Of a stretch of 59,877 nt of DNA, positions 59,826-59,877 are shown in pieces (the stretch's first letter is position 1; every line of letters starts with the position of its first letter). Where the stretch lies: assembly GCA_023432235.1 (NCBI GenBank), contig JAEYUX010000008.1, positions 1 to 59,877 on the forward strand. Direction: 5' to 3'. The translations under genes and the position numbers were made by a program. The notes beneath the pieces were generated by a model that worked only from the letters and a program-made list of their open reading frames with translations, was not told where the DNA came from and searched no databases. This DNA is from Actinomycetes bacterium (lineage in GTDB: Bacteria; Actinomycetota; Actinomycetes; Actinomycetales; Demequinaceae).

Positions 59826-59877
59826 ATGGACATCATCTTCTTGGCCGCGCGCATTCTCTTCGCGCTCCTCTTCATCT
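59826..59877 (+). CDS. DoxX-like membrane protein, N-terminus only (runs off the window)
   Basis: ATG 59826 after TTAAGGACTCCC opens a frame that reads MDIIFLAARILFALLFI to the window edge (17 codons). The start resembles DoxX-family membrane proteins, which occur in oxidoreductase and thiol-stress contexts. The strong promoter with two RosR-like boxes fits a redox-regulated gene. The identification rests on few residues. Confidence 0.5.
   Translation, partial: MDIIFLAARILFALLFI

Overview
The window is a high-G+C actinobacterial chromosome segment carrying most of the ribosomal-protein, RNA polymerase and elongation-factor genes. It also carries cell-wall precursor, tRNA-t6A and purine genes. 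The actinobacterial signs are a WhiB-family Fe-S regulator, a GuaB3 paralogue, a short-LID adenylate kinase, a zinc-type S14, GTG and TTG starts, and the order alr-tsaE-tsaB-rimI-tsaD-groES-whiB-guaB-guaB3, which is the order I recall from mycobacteria and relatives. The absence of rpsD between rpsK and rpoA, and a cluster of variant leucine-rich-repeat genes between map and infA, suggest Micrococcales (perhaps near Cellulomonas or Demequina). That placement is inference.

Layout. 1-2521 (minus strand): end of an ABC exporter (permease, ATPase) and an aminotransferase. 2688-14214: tRNA-Trp, secE-nusG, rplK-rplA, rplJ-rplL, rpoB-rpoC. 14326-19051: an unrecorded 31-codon membrane peptide, then rpsL-rpsG-fusA-tuf. 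19088-31793: the S10/spc block from rpsJ through rplO, then secY-adk-map. 31945-34411: four tandem leucine-rich-repeat-variant (LRV) genes with their own attenuator-like leader and a terminator. 34449-38559: infA-rpmJ-rpsM-rpsK-rpoA-rplQ-truA. 38556-42731: rplM-rpsI-glmM, then dedA and a methyltransferase. 42726-50447: coaA (minus), glmS-acpS-alr-tsaE-tsaB-rimI, a nitroreductase (minus) and tsaD. 50444-54462: a GH3 lipoprotein, a LysE exporter, a SAM methyltransferase (minus), and groES behind a perfect CIRCE operator. 54536-59877: whiB (minus), guaB, a DEDDh exonuclease (minus), guaB3, a YdeI-like gene, a DUF3054-like membrane gene and the start of a DoxX-like gene.

The genes form one growth-related set. 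Translation and transcription machinery dominate. SecE/SecY supply the translocon, and Map and Adk sit in the same operon. GlmM, GlmS and Alr make peptidoglycan precursors, and AcpS and CoaA serve acyl-carrier and CoA metabolism. TsaB/D/E make t6A on tRNA, and GuaB/GuaB3 handle guanine nucleotides.

The most interesting non-coding signals are these. (1) Three RosR-like MarR operators, one at the nitroreductase start and two bracketing the doxX promoter. (2) A rpoB leader with two mutually exclusive hairpins. (3) A 21-nt element shared by the rpsL and rpsJ leaders. (4) A leader in front of the LRV cluster in which an AGGAGG ribosome site is folded into an intrinsic terminator. (5) A recurring arrangement in which a -10 hexamer lies 6-7 nt from the start codon, which predicts leaderless mRNAs for about a dozen genes.
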